Shown here in pieces: positions 32,802 to 42,654 of a stretch of 64,000 nt of DNA (position 1 is its first letter; each line of letters opens with the position of its first letter). Origin of the DNA: Nitzschia sp. DOCU1 (Eukaryota > Bacillariophyta > Bacillariophyceae > Bacillariales > Bacillariaceae); the NCBI GenBank assembly GCA_951394045.1, contig OX596000.1, positions 1,426,001 to 1,490,000 on the forward strand. The letters are read 5' to 3'. A model generated the notes under the pieces. The model saw only the letters and a program-made list of their open reading frames with translations. It did not search any database and was not told the origin of the DNA. The position numbers and the translations under genes are program-made.

Positions 32802-35800
32802 TTACCATCCCATGATGACCTGTCTGTGTTTGACGAAGAGATCCTCGCTTAATGCTTTGGTCAGGATATCGGCAGGTTGATCTTCGGATCGGATATGATG
32901 TATCTCGATGTCGCCTCTCTCCACATAGTCGTAGAAGTGAAATAGACGATTGTTGATATGCTTTGTTCTTGGTCTTGCTTTGGGAGTACGGGCGATCTCA
33001 ATGGCGCCCATGTTGTCTTCGTAGACGTTGCAAGTGATGTGTGCCTTGTCGAAGTGCACATTGAATCCGAGTCCTTGCATCTCCCTCAGAAGCTCAATGA
33101 TCGGTATAGCCTCTCGCAAAGCGTACGAGAGTCCTGTGATCTCCGATTCGCAGCTAGACAGAGCGATCTCTTGCTGTAGCTGTGATTTCCATGTGACTGG
33201 CACTCCTGCGTAGCAGATGATGTAGCCGTGTCTGGAGCGAGCAGTGTCCTTGTCGAATCCTGCCAGTTCCTTGTCCCAGTTCCCCGCGAAGTCGGCGTCG
33301 ACGAATACCTCCAATCCCTTCGAAGGATCTGCCTTGAAGATTATTCCTTTGTCTCGTGTGCCGAGCAGGTAACGTGTGATCCAGCGTATTGCATCGCCGT
33401 GTTCTTTCTTTGGGTCGATGGAGAACCGTGCACACTGGTGCACTGCGTATGCGATGTCTGGCCTTGATCCGCGCTCGACGTAGTTGAGCTTGCCGATGAC
33501 ACTCCTGTAGTGGAACGAGTCGTCGTGTGGTGTGGAGCTCAGGTGACGTGACAGTAGCCTGCTGGACGCCATGGGGATGTCCTTGGTTCGTACATTGTCA
33601 TACTGCATGCGTAGGTCCGATATCACCTGTTCGATTAGCTTGGGTTGCGTCAGGTGTATCGTTCCGTCTTCTTTCCGATCGATGTTGACTCCGAGAAAGT
33701 CCGTGAGATCTCCCTCAATGGTAATGTTGAGGTTTGCGTCTCTCATTTCCTGTATCGTTCGCTCGATCTCTGCCTGGTCAGGACCGGCTAAGATTGAGTC
33801 GTCGGTGTAGAGGACGTAGATCATGTTGCCCTTGTAGAATACACACTCGTCGTGCTTGGACACCACGAAATGGCACTTGTCGATGAGCCGTTTCCTCAGA
33901 TATTGATACCATATACGAGAGGCGCTTTTTCCCCCATAGAGGTTGCGGTTGACTCGTAGACAATACTTGCTTGGGTCGTCAACGCCGTCGAGGGTGAATC
34001 CCTTTGGTAGCTTCATGTAGAGGTCCCTGTCTGCTGGCGCGTGTGGGTACGCGAGCACGTAGTCGAGTTGGACCGTTCGCCAATTGAAGAGTAGAACCAG
34101 CGCCAGCAGTAGCCTTATCGAGGGCCATCCGGCAACCGGAGCATACGTCTGATCGTAGTGCTCGCCGTGTCGCATTCGAGAACCGTCGATATTGCATCGT
34201 GCCTTGTATTTCTTGATTGCGCCCGTCCTTATGTCGCGCTTGCGGCGCAGTTGCCACACTGCAGGTAGCACGGTAGTCCCCGTTGGTATGTCGGTGAGTA
34301 ACATGATGGTGTAGACTCCCATGTCGACCTGTTGCTTGATCTCCAGTTCCATTGCTTCGCCGAACTGTTCCCAGTCGCTCTCCCTCTGAGCCTCGTGAAG
34401 ATACAGAGTGTCGGGGTCTGCATTGGCTTTGTAGGCATAGAGTGGGTTCAGGTCCTCGTTGATGGACCTGCCGTCGCTTGGGAACATCGCCTGGAAGGAG
34501 AACACTTCGCCAGGAACATCACTTTGCGTAGTGAGTTCCGCTGTCATTGCTTCTATCAGTCGTTGCGCAGGTTGCACGCGTCTCTGCGATCGCCTGGTGG
34601 CCGTACCAGATTCTGATTGCATTCGTGGAGACTGGTGTTGTTGTGTAGATGGCTGTTGTTTGCCATTCCCGGGTGTGTTCCCTTCTGTAACGGTGGGAGA
34701 ACCGCTGTCCCTGTCTGTCTTCGGGGACATGTCGACTGTGCGTGGTTCAGGTGGTGCCACGTAGGCTCCCTCTGGAACTTGGGTGCCCTCTCTTGTCTGA
34801 GAGTTTTGTGTAGTGACCTGTTTTCTTTTCGAAGCTGTGGTTGTCGCATTGCCCTGCTTGGGTGCTGTCACATTCGCTTGTGACTGCTGAACAAACCCCG
34901 CCTTGATTTGCCATAGCGATTGTTGTGTGCTAGCACTCTCCACCGACTGGTAGAGTTGTGCTATGGTGTCAAACATTGTGTCCATCTTGATGTGGAACTG
35001 TGGAGACACAAGTCCCGTCTTGATGTCCAGCACCAGCGCAATAGAACGAGAGTGGTGTGGTGATCGTCCCAGGTACACCCCAACCCTCGCTCTACTGACC
35101 CACTTGTGGAGCGGTTTGTTCTGTTGCAAGTTCCTGTCCAACACGTACACTGGACAACCGAAGTGTTGCCAGCGCTTGGCGTTGGTGGAGACCTTCGTAC
35201 TGTAGAAGAGCTCCGCTGGGGAGCGGTAGTCAGGTTTGTCGGCCAGATTGGGTGTCGCGTTGTTTGCATCGTTCGCAATTCGGAGGGCGTATGGCCAGAG
35301 GTTCGCCGAGATCTCCTGTGGCCATTGTCGTTTTGCGTAGGTCAGTTGTGTGCGCGTCAGCTCTTGTAGTCGTCTGATTCGAGCTTCCGCCTGTCCGTTC
35401 TGGTGATGCGCGTTGACTCCCGCGAATGAGAGACCTTGCTCGCATTTGTGGCAGTCAAGCACCCATTTGTTGGCCTTGAAAATTCCATTGTCGGCATGAT
35501 AATGTTGGACTCTGAAACCGTTTTGCTGGCACAGACGTTCGAATGCATGCTTGCCCTCGATCGTCTCGTCAGCACTAGCGGTCTTCTGCAGGTAGACGTA
35601 GCCGAACGATGAGTAGCTGTCCACGTAGACAGTTGCATACACGTATCGCTTCGTCGTCAAGATACCTGTCATCTGCGCGATGAACCCCGGTGTTGGGGAC
35701 TTCATTTGGTCGACCGAGACCACTTCACCCGGTTTTGTTGGTAAGTAAGCTTCGTCCTTGTTGATTGGTGCCTTCTGCCTCCACTGACGCTTTGTTGCTT

Positions 35801-37016
35801 TACCGAACATGCAGGCTGCACATACGGGAACGCGACATTTGGCCAGTCGCCTTGGGATGATGGAGTATCGCGCCATGATCTGTAGTTTCCGAAAGGATAC
35901 ATGGGCGAAGCGCAGATGGTAAGTCAGTAATTCGGTCTCGAGCTTCCTTTCCTCTCTCTCAACCTCTGTTTCATCCACTATCCTCGCAGGATTGGCAGGT
36001 GGAGCAGGCGTTGGTCCGAGTAAGTTTTCTGTGTCGTCGCGTATGTTGTTGTTAACGTCGTCGCTAACATTATCGTTGCCTATATTCGAGAAATCCGCAG
36101 GATCGTCATCTTCATCGTCGGAGATAACCTGTGCATCGAATGCCAGGACGTCGTCGCCGTCATCGTCGAATCCTGCCTCCGCACAAAACGCCGCAAACTT
36201 GGAGTATCCGGGGGCGGTCCGACACGTCGCCACGTTGGTGACCGGATCGAGTGGGATCGTTTTGGTGAAGTCTTTGGAGCTGAGGATGACGCGGTCGTGT
36301 GTGGTTGTCGATTGGGCTGGGCCGCGATGTTGTCTTTTCATTTGTTGGGCCCAATGTTGTGGGCTGAAGAGGCGTATTCCGCATCCAGGTACGTAGTAGG
36401 AATCGTGCAGAGTGAAGTCGTGCACGTCGCCGCCGTCGGCTTCTAACCTTACTTTTGCTGTTCCTGTTGACACATTCGTGGCCTTGGCTCCCATGAACCC
36501 GTTCACGATCCGATTTGTTGGCTGTAGTTCACCGGGGAAGTCCTCGATGAACCCCGATAGGTAAGCCGTCGCGCGATTGTCGATCCCAAGGGTTGTCGAG
36601 TCTGTATCGATCACTGCTAACCGTTCTCCTTTGTTCGTCATCGTCTCCATTGCCAATAGGACTTGCCAGACTTGTAGTGTTCGCGGCGCTGCAAAGTTGA
36701 TGCTGCCGCAGACGTGACATTGTAGCGGCATGTCGTTGCGTCGGTACTTGCTGGCGATGTCCCGTCGTCGCCTCACTTCCTTGTTTTGTTGACTGTGCTT
36801 CATTCGCAGCCTAAAACTAGTCCAAATCGCGATTTTCCAGGCTCGTAGATATGCTAAATAGCGAGTTAACTTAGCCCGAAAGCGTTGCTTCTTAGGATAG
36901 TAGTAGTAGCAGCTGTCGGCATAGACCGTCACCCATATGTAGATTATCAAGTACGCCAGGCCAATGTATGTCCATACGGCCAGGGTATCTTGTAACCTCG
37001 TCGGCAGATTGAGGAA
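32802..37016 (-). CDS. copia Pol: protease, integrase, reverse transcriptase, RNase H
   Basis: Pol is in the same frame as gag and follows its single TGA; no ATG lies near the junction, so readthrough of that TGA is the simplest expression route. After the stop there is a hydrophobic stretch (LAVWTYIGLAYLIIYIW), a basic region and a CHVC motif. The protease box reads IDTDSTTLGIDNRAT, with DNR in place of DSG, a form I associate with diatom copia families. Integrase: zinc domain (HLRFAHVSFRKL ... CAACMFGK), catalytic core (VSVDQMKS, YVDSYSSFGYV, HYHADNGIF, HHQNGQAEARI). RT: YAPVAGWPSIRLLLAL, VQLDYVLAYPHAP, YVLYTDDSILAG. RNase H: EVFVDADFAG, SSCESEITGLS, VYEDNMGAIE. All main catalytic residues look present, so it may be functional. 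Confidence 0.9.
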   Translation of the reverse strand, partial: FLNLPTRLQDTLAVWTYIGLAYLIIYIWVTVYADSCYYYYPKKQRFRAKLTRYLAYLRAWKIAIWTSFRLRMKHSQQNKEVRRRRDIASKYRRNDMPLQCHVCGSINFAAPRTLQVWQVLLAMETMTNKGERLAVIDTDSTTLGIDNRATAYLSGFIEDFPGELQPTNRIVNGFMGAKATNVSTGTAKVRLEADGGDVHDFTLHDSYYVPGCGIRLFSPQHWAQQMKRQHRGPAQSTTTHDRVILSSKDFTKTIPLDPVTNVATCRTAPGYSKFAAFCAEAGFDDDGDDVLAFDAQVISDDEDDDPADFSNIGNDNVSDDVNNNIRDDTENLLGPTPAPPANPARIVDETEVEREERKLETELLTYHLRFAHVSFRKLQIMARYSIIPRRLAKCRVPVCAACMFGKATKRQWRQKAPINKDEAYLPTKPGEVVSVDQMKSPTPGFIAQMTGILTTKRYVYATVYVDSYSSFGYVYLQKTASADETIEGKHAFERLCQQNGFRVQHYHADNGIFKANKWVLDCHKCEQGLSFAGVNAHHQNGQAEARIRRLQELTRTQLTYAKRQWPQEISANLWPYALRIANDANNATPNLADKPDYRSPAELFYSTKVSTNAKRWQHFGCPVYVLDRNLQQNKPLHKWVSRARVGVYLGRSPHHSRSIALVLDIKTGLVSPQFHIKMDTMFDTIAQLYQSVESASTQQSLWQIKAGFVQQSQANVTAPKQGNATTTASKRKQVTTQNSQTREGTQVPEGAYVAPPEPRTVDMSPKTDRDSGSPTVTEGNTPGNGKQQPSTQQHQSPRMQSESGTATRRSQRRVQPAQRLIEAMTAELTTQSDVPGEVFSFQAMFPSDGRSINEDLNPLYAYKANADPDTLYLHEAQRESDWEQFGEAMELEIKQQVDMGVYTIMLLTDIPTGTTVLPAVWQLRRKRDIRTGAIKKYKARCNIDGSRMRHGEHYDQTYAPVAGWPSIRLLLALVLLFNWRTVQLDYVLAYPHAPADRDLYMKLPKGFTLDGVDDPSKYCLRVNRNLYGGKSASRIWYQYLRKRLIDKCHFVVSKHDECVFYKGNMIYVLYTDDSILAGPDQAEIERTIQEMRDANLNITIEGDLTDFLGVNIDRKEDGTIHLTQPKLIEQVISDLRMQYDNVRTKDIPMASSRLLSRHLSSTPHDDSFHYRSVIGKLNYVERGSRPDIAYAVHQCARFSIDPKKEHGDAIRWITRYLLGTRDKGIIFKADPSKGLEVFVDADFAGNWDKELAGFDKDTARSRHGYIICYAGVPVTWKSQLQQEIALSSCESEITGLSYALREAIPIIELLREMQGLGFNVHFDKAHITCNVYEDNMGAIEIARTPKARPRTKHINNRLFHFYDYVERGDIEIHHIRSEDQPADILTKALSEDLFVKHRQVIMGW

Positions 37017-38375
37017 TCACTCCTCAGTTTCTTCGGCGATATCGGCGAGAGCAGTCATTGCTTTTGCAAACTTCGACTCTTGTTTAGTCGTTGTAGTCGG
37101 CGTTGCTGGTTTCGAAGTTGTCGCGTTGCCTCCATCCTTTCCCTTTCCCAATCCTTTCTTCTCGCACTTGTCGGTCGAATGGCGGCACCACTTTTGATGA
37201 TTGGCGCAGAACCACCATTGCTTGCCATCGACTGTCTTGTTTGTGGGTTCCCCAGCTTTGGGTTTGACGGACACCCACGCAGGCATGTCGGACTTCTTCT
37301 TCTTGTTGTTGCCTTTGGCCTTGCCGGCTTTGTTGTCATTGCTTTCAGTCGTTCTAGACTTGCCGGCAGTTCTCTGTTGACCTTGGAGTCGTTTCAGAGT
37401 GGCCTCGAGCACCATAATCTTTTCTTCTTCCGAAGATGGTGCGTTCCACTGGTTCTTTTCGACTAGCACCTCGTACTTGTTTTTGGCCAATGCCATGAGA
37501 GTGCTTGGAGTGATCGCCGTGGTTCCATCCTCGTATTCCTCTTCTTTCTTCTCGATGTAGGCAATGAATCGTTTGTCGCTTGCGGCGTGATAGCCTTTGA
37601 ACAAATTTACCAAAAGGTCGTTTGTGATCTCGCCTCGCGCGGCTAAAGCATCCACAAGTCCTTTTACGTACAGATTCAGCTTGCCTATGTCGTTGCCTAT
37701 GGTAGGTAGGTAGGTATCCAGAGAGGAGAGTTGAGTCCTGATGTGTGCGGTTGTTGCGTTCGTGTCGATGCTTGATTCCCGTATGACCACTTTGAGTAGG
37801 AGAATTCCCACGCCCTTGTTGCTGACAGTGTACTCGTCCTTGTATGCTGCTATCTTGTTGCGACCCGATGCATTTAAGCTGTTCATGATGCAGTTGTACG
37901 CTTGCACGGAGTCTTGAGCAGCTCGATTCTGAGCGTTGACGTAGACTTGTGCACACTGATGCAGGTAGTCGAGGGTGTACTCTCCGTAGTGATTGAGGAA
38001 ATTGGATGCTGGTCCGATTGGATTGTTGGGATCTTCAGGGATTGCTAGGAAGGAGTCGTCCCATCCGTTGATAGCTGCTCGTCCGCCTTTCCTGTTGAGG
38101 AAATCCTTCATTCGTTCGGGAGAGCAGTCGAAGCCTTCTTCGTCGGATGAGTACATTGAGGAAGTTGCGGATGACCAAATCTTCATTCCCTCGGATGTCG
38201 TGTAGTCAAGCACATTCGCATGTGCGAGAGCTGGCGTGAGTGCAAACGTTGGCGCAGCGATGTTTTGCTGAGCTGGCGGCCCCGCTGGGGGGACCGCTGG
38301 TGGCACGACCGGAGGCGGTACTATCGGTGGTATCATTGGTGGAACCACTGGAGGAACCTGAAGGTTGGCGGCCAT
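37017..38375 (-). CDS. copia Gag
   Basis: 452 residues from ATG at 38375 to TGA at 37019-37017. The N-terminus is a Pro/Val repeat (PPVVPPMIPPIVPPP), followed by a capsid-like helical region (about 60-330) and a Lys-rich tail. In place of a CCHC knuckle there is a Cys/His cluster WWFCANHQKWCRHSTDKC near residue 390, probably zinc-binding. Gag forms the virus-like particle that packages element RNA. The stop is the only barrier to an in-frame fusion with Pol. Confidence 0.88.
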   Translation of the reverse strand: MAANLQVPPVVPPMIPPIVPPPVVPPAVPPAGPPAQQNIAAPTFALTPALAHANVLDYTTSEGMKIWSSATSSMYSSDEEGFDCSPERMKDFLNRKGGRAAINGWDDSFLAIPEDPNNPIGPASNFLNHYGEYTLDYLHQCAQVYVNAQNRAAQDSVQAYNCIMNSLNASGRNKIAAYKDEYTVSNKGVGILLLKVVIRESSIDTNATTAHIRTQLSSLDTYLPTIGNDIGKLNLYVKGLVDALAARGEITNDLLVNLFKGYHAASDKRFIAYIEKKEEEYEDGTTAITPSTLMALAKNKYEVLVEKNQWNAPSSEEEKIMVLEATLKRLQGQQRTAGKSRTTESNDNKAGKAKGNNKKKKSDMPAWVSVKPKAGEPTNKTVDGKQWWFCANHQKWCRHSTDKCEKKGLGKGKDGGNATTSKPATPTTTTKQESKFAKAMTALADIAEETEE

Positions 38376-38432
38376 TGTAGCTGATGATTAACTGTTGAAG
38401 AACTTGTATGTCTCTTATGCGCAGAGGAAGCG

Positions 38433-38744
38433 TGTTGAAATCTACGATGACCGGTACTGGCTAATCGTAAAAAGAGCTCAAATAACTTGTGGTTGTGTTG
38501 CAGTGTGTTGATTCTGAAACTTATGAGCACTAACAGTGCGTAAACTAAATGTATGCTGTCGAGATAGACAGCTGATGTACTCTGATTTGTATCGTACTTA
38601 GTGCCATCTCCATGCCTTCTCCTCGTTGGAGTCAGCACGTGGCTGTTCGGGAGTGAACGTTGCACTTCCCTATACGATTGCGTCATCACGCTGATGACGT
38701 CGTGAAGAGCGATCCTTGACCACCAGATTTACCGTATTTGAACA
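38433..38744 (-). repeat. 5' LTR of the young copia element
   Basis: No difference seen from 32460-32771. On the plus strand its end directly adjoins the LRR D upstream remnant, so its outer end lies about 125 bases before the LRR D start codon. Confidence 0.92.
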
Positions 38745-38868
38745 TGCGAACTGGTTACAAGTGCGAAGCGAACCGAAGCAAGCCCATTGCCGCCAACGAT
38801 CGACCTCCGCGATGGTGCTCACAGAATACAACAAAGTTGTGTCAATAAGGCGTAAACAGTTCAGACGA
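38745..38868 (+). promoter_or_regulatory. upstream block of LRR gene D, right half
   Basis: TGCGAACTGGTTACAAGTGCGAAGCGAAC and AAGGCGTAAACAG are the proximal part of the family block. About 124 bases remain between the retrotransposon and the ATG. Confidence 0.6.
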
Positions 38869-40878
38869 ATGGGAGGACCTTCTAGGACGGAAACCAGCAG
38901 CAGCACTGGTCGAGAAGACGGACCAGAGATGCCCCGCCACGAGAGTCAAAACGACGATGAGGACCTGGAAGGACAAGTAGTCGATGGCAATCGTATGACT
39001 TCGATCTCTCCGACGAAGGACAAGCAAGCCAGCACAGTAGAGGAGGCAACACTGCAAGTGGATGCCTACGTCGTGGGCCAGCCATCATGGGAACAAAGAA
39101 GGATACCAGCCAAAGCACAACCCATAGAAGCCACGGTGCTCCAAAACGAGACACAAGTCGACGCTCGGATTTGGTGGTTTGTTCGTGGGCTGGTCGTTAT
39201 CGCAGTTGCATTGGCTATTACTTTGCCCTTGACCCTTCGGGACAAAAATAACGCCGAACTAGAGACTCTTTCTCCAACGATTGCGCCAGAGTTGAAAGAT
39301 CCATGGCTTATTTTGCAGCCAATCATCGGAACCGAATTGAAGGATGGAAGCTACGTACAAGAGGCCTATAATTGGCTTACTATGGAAGACCAGAGTGGTA
39401 TTTTGGATGATCCATACACTCCCGAATGGCGCATTGTCCAACGCTTTGTGCTTGCAAATTTCTATTTCGCTACAAATGGAACAGCATGGTCGAATCAGCT
39501 TCGCTTCCTTTCGAAAGACAACGAATGTACATGGAAAGAAACGATTCCTTACAACGACTGGATGTACGACCTATGGATAGGTTATTCGACCGACGCTAAC
39601 AACGTGACGTCTCTTCCAGCTGGTGTTATTCAATGCGATATTGAAGGGCGAGTTGAATCCCTGCGCATCGCTCAAAACGGTCTTCAAAACACAATTCCGA
39701 GCGTTCTTAGATATCTGTCGGATCTCAAAGAGCTGGGTTTAGAAACCAACCCTTTTGGCGCTTCGCCTATGCCGTCCTGGTTGGCTGATCTGGCTAGGTT
39801 GAAAGTATTGGATTTTACTAGGTGCAGCCTAAGCGGCACCATTCCGACCGCTTTGCCAGGTGAACTTCGCATGCTGGTCATTTATGACAACTTGCTCACG
39901 GGAACTCTTCCAAGTGAAATTGGTCATCTTTCGATGTTGGAATATATTCATGCGGGCATGAATGAGCTGACAGGGCCACTTCCACACACCTGGAATCGGT
40001 TGTCTCACTTGGAAGAAATTTGGCTGAACGACAACCATTTGGTGGGCACACTTCCCGAATCTTGGAGTCAATGGATCAGCTTGTCAAAATTATTCCTATT
40101 TCGAAATGCCTTGACTGGTACACTACCAGACGCTTGGAATCAGTTGTCTCTTTTGGAAGAAATTTCGCTGGGCGCCAACCATTTGGTGGGCACACTTCCA
40201 AAGTCATGGAGTCAATGGACCGCATTGGCAGAGATAGAGCTTTGTCAAAATGCCTTGACTGGGACACTCCCTAAATCGTGGAGTGAGTGGACCAACGTGG
40301 AGGGTGTGTTTCTCTATGAAAGCAAATTGACCGGCACGCTGCCCGACTCTTGGAGTGAATGGCCCAACGTCAAGTTTGTTTATCTCTTCGAAAACAATCT
40401 GACAGGCACGCTTCCCGAGTCTTGGAGTCACTGGACCACCCTTATAGATTTGGGGCTTGGTCAAAATGCCTTGACTGGGACACTCCCTGATGCTTGGGGT
40501 GAATGGTCCAACGTCGAGCTGGTCGAACCCTACGACAACTATCTGACCGGCACGCTCCCCGAATCTTGGAGTCAATGGTCGGCCTTGTGGGACTTGTCCC
40601 TGGATGGCAATATGTTTACTGGAACCCTGCCGAATGGTTGGCGCCAGTTGACCAGCCTAGAATACGTTTGGCTCGACGACAATTATCTGACTGGCACTCT
40701 CCCATCCTCCTATGCTTCCTGGAAAACCATTCTTGAGGCATACTTTTCGGTTAATTGTTTGGAGGAGACCATTCCTTTGGAGTACGAACTGGAATGGACG
40801 TTTTTAGAAATGAATTTTTCCGACGTGTTTGGAATTCAACGAGAGGACTGCAGGGTGGGCAATCAAACTAGTACGTAA
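38869..40878 (+). CDS. LRR gene D: single-pass membrane protein with about 14 extracellular LRRs
   Basis: 669 residues from the ATG at 38869, chosen because MGGPSRTETSSSTGREDGPEMP matches the starts of C and A. The open frame extends 51 codons upstream to 38716 inside the retrotransposon LTR, which is probably not coding. Cytoplasmic region with DLEGQVVDGNRM and VDAYVVGQP; membrane segment at about 101-123; pre-LRR domain (WRIVQRFVLANFYF, DNECTW); about 14 LRR units; C-terminal cap with one change (NCLEETIP) and GIQREDC. The coding region is intact, but a copia element has displaced most of the upstream region, so expression may be lost or driven by the LTR. Confidence 0.88.
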   Translation: MGGPSRTETSSSTGREDGPEMPRHESQNDDEDLEGQVVDGNRMTSISPTKDKQASTVEEATLQVDAYVVGQPSWEQRRIPAKAQPIEATVLQNETQVDARIWWFVRGLVVIAVALAITLPLTLRDKNNAELETLSPTIAPELKDPWLILQPIIGTELKDGSYVQEAYNWLTMEDQSGILDDPYTPEWRIVQRFVLANFYFATNGTAWSNQLRFLSKDNECTWKETIPYNDWMYDLWIGYSTDANNVTSLPAGVIQCDIEGRVESLRIAQNGLQNTIPSVLRYLSDLKELGLETNPFGASPMPSWLADLARLKVLDFTRCSLSGTIPTALPGELRMLVIYDNLLTGTLPSEIGHLSMLEYIHAGMNELTGPLPHTWNRLSHLEEIWLNDNHLVGTLPESWSQWISLSKLFLFRNALTGTLPDAWNQLSLLEEISLGANHLVGTLPKSWSQWTALAEIELCQNALTGTLPKSWSEWTNVEGVFLYESKLTGTLPDSWSEWPNVKFVYLFENNLTGTLPESWSHWTTLIDLGLGQNALTGTLPDAWGEWSNVELVEPYDNYLTGTLPESWSQWSALWDLSLDGNMFTGTLPNGWRQLTSLEYVWLDDNYLTGTLPSSYASWKTILEAYFSVNCLEETIPLEYELEWTFLEMNFSDVFGIQREDCRVGNQTST

Positions 40879-41220
40879 AATCTTGTTTCTTGGATCTTTT
40901 GTAGTATCCAGTAGAGATCATATAAATTCTGCGCCATGCTAACGCTGTTGAATCTCGTTAGGAAGACGACAACTCTTCGTAGCACAAGTGATAATGTGCC
41001 CTTCATGTGCCTGCCGATCGTTTGCAATGAGACTTTGGTAGAAGACGATACTGTCGTTTCATCGTTCAAACATCGTGGAATCGGTTCTTCGTATTGAATA
41101 AGGACACCCCGCAAGTGAACCCTGCAGGAATTCCACGATAAAATCCAGAATAGCACACGGCGATGCGACGAATACGTTGTGGAGTAGCAAACGCCAAAGG
41201 ATGATGGAGCTGCTACTAGC
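40879..41220. other. first half of the LRR 3' module after LRR D
   Basis: TTTCTTGGATCTTTTGTAG, AGAGATCATATAAATTCTGCG and GGTAGAAGACGATACTGTCG repeat blocks found after LRR A and C. The module ends near 41220, where unrelated sequence begins, marking a breakpoint. Confidence 0.5.
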
Positions 41221-42654
41221 GAGGCCCTGTCGGGAATGCGCTGCCGATAGGCATCCTATCGCAAACCAAAAGCCTCCTCGCCTTCGCCGCCGTTCCCATG
41301 CGGCAGGCTCGGGCCCCACGCGCTACCGGCCTCCGCATGTCAACACCATGCACTGCTCGCTACTACTAGTAGTAGCGTCCCCCTCTTAACTGGGACTCTA
41401 AAACATTCATTGCAGTAGTAGTCATAAGTCTTGATCCGAACTGCATTCACGAGGCTGGGAGCCCTCATGCTTCGCAGCGAATCCTGGCGGTCTTTGTTGC
41501 AGCTATCGTGGCGAATCAATTCGATCGAGGCTATTATTGTCTTTTCCTCGAGAGACCAATCCTATTTGCAGCATCAAGGTGGCCGGTTTGTCGCATAAAA
41601 GTGACGTCGATTTGGATCCGACGGAGACGTCGATTGTAAACTCCAATGTCTCCTCTTTGAGATGTCGGGCCCAAACAGCACAAACTCCTACTAGTGTCGG
41701 GGAGGAAACAGCATGGCGTGCACGGATCAGAAAAGTTTCGCTGTGACGCACATTTTCTGGAAGAATCCTGTACGAATGCCTACACGTATGTGACACCGAT
41801 CTACAAGACCGAACGTTTTGATTCCTATCGCATCGATAGTCAATTCAGTACGAGCGAGGACAGAGAAATTTTCATAGATGCAAAGCAATTCTTGGAATCG
41901 CCAGCTACGGAAGATAGGAACTACTGTGATGACACCATGTCGAGAGGTATGGGAGGAGCGATCCGGCCCTTTTTGTGGAAACGATTCAGCCAAGAACTTA
42001 CTTGTATTACAAGTATCAGCATCGGTCGGAAGAGGCCATTGAATGCCACGAAGAAGCGCTGGATGTAGTACTCGAACAATCAGCTCATGCATCTAGACCC
42101 TGGGTGGGGTTGTTAACCAATGTCATAGAAAGCAAGATTGTGGTTGTCCGACTATTCCATTTTATAACAGACTCATTGAGTCTTACCAATTACACTCAAT
42201 TACTGGCAGTAGTTGCAACAACTGGGCCATGTCAGCTGCCAAGGCCCTGTCCCACATGGCTCTTTGTTGGTCATAACTGCATGCAAGCAGGTGTTACACG
42301 AGTTTGACAAAGGGACTGCACGAGCTTGGCTGATTCTTAGAAAACACAGATTGACTCTTAAGTTCACCCACTGATTCCAAGGAGGGCTGGGGGTGAGTCG
42401 GTTACAAAACGCATGCCCTCCCTCCAGCATCAGACTGTGCGTGCCAATGCATGTGGCATGCCAAGCAAGCCCACCCACAATGGTACCACTGCTCACATTC
42501 ATCCTAACAGCCATTCGGACAGTGGCCAATGCTAGTTCACCCCTACTCAAAAACACTTACTGTCCATCTCAACACGGCTTTACCCCATTTCTAACTCTAA
42601 ACTGAAAGACTCACAATCCAATGTAACCAATTCTAAATCATCACTATTCACACT
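41221..42654. other. region without a supportable gene; possible TPR fragment
   Basis: A perfect palindrome GCTACTACTAGTAGTAGC lies at 41359-41376. A plus frame near 41985-42090 reads YYKYQHRSEEAIECHEEALDVVL, which resembles one tetratricopeptide repeat, but the neighbouring frames are broken. It is at best an old gene fragment. Confidence 0.3.

Larger units (their letters stand above)
32460..38744 (-). mobile_element. young, apparently complete Ty1/copia retrotransposon
   Basis: 312-base LTRs at 32460-32771 and 38433-38744 look identical by eye. TGCGAA at 32454-32459 and 38745-38750 is a clean target duplication. On the minus strand the order is LTR, gag (38375), pol (to 32802), polypurine tract (GAGAGGGAG) and LTR. 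The coding region has no frameshift. Identical LTRs and an open pol mean a very recent insertion, perhaps from an active family. It separates LRR D from most of its upstream block. Confidence 0.95.

Noticed and set aside
38716..38868. 51-codon upstream extension of LRR D
   Set aside because: Begins inside the retrotransposon LTR and has no counterpart in LRR A or C.
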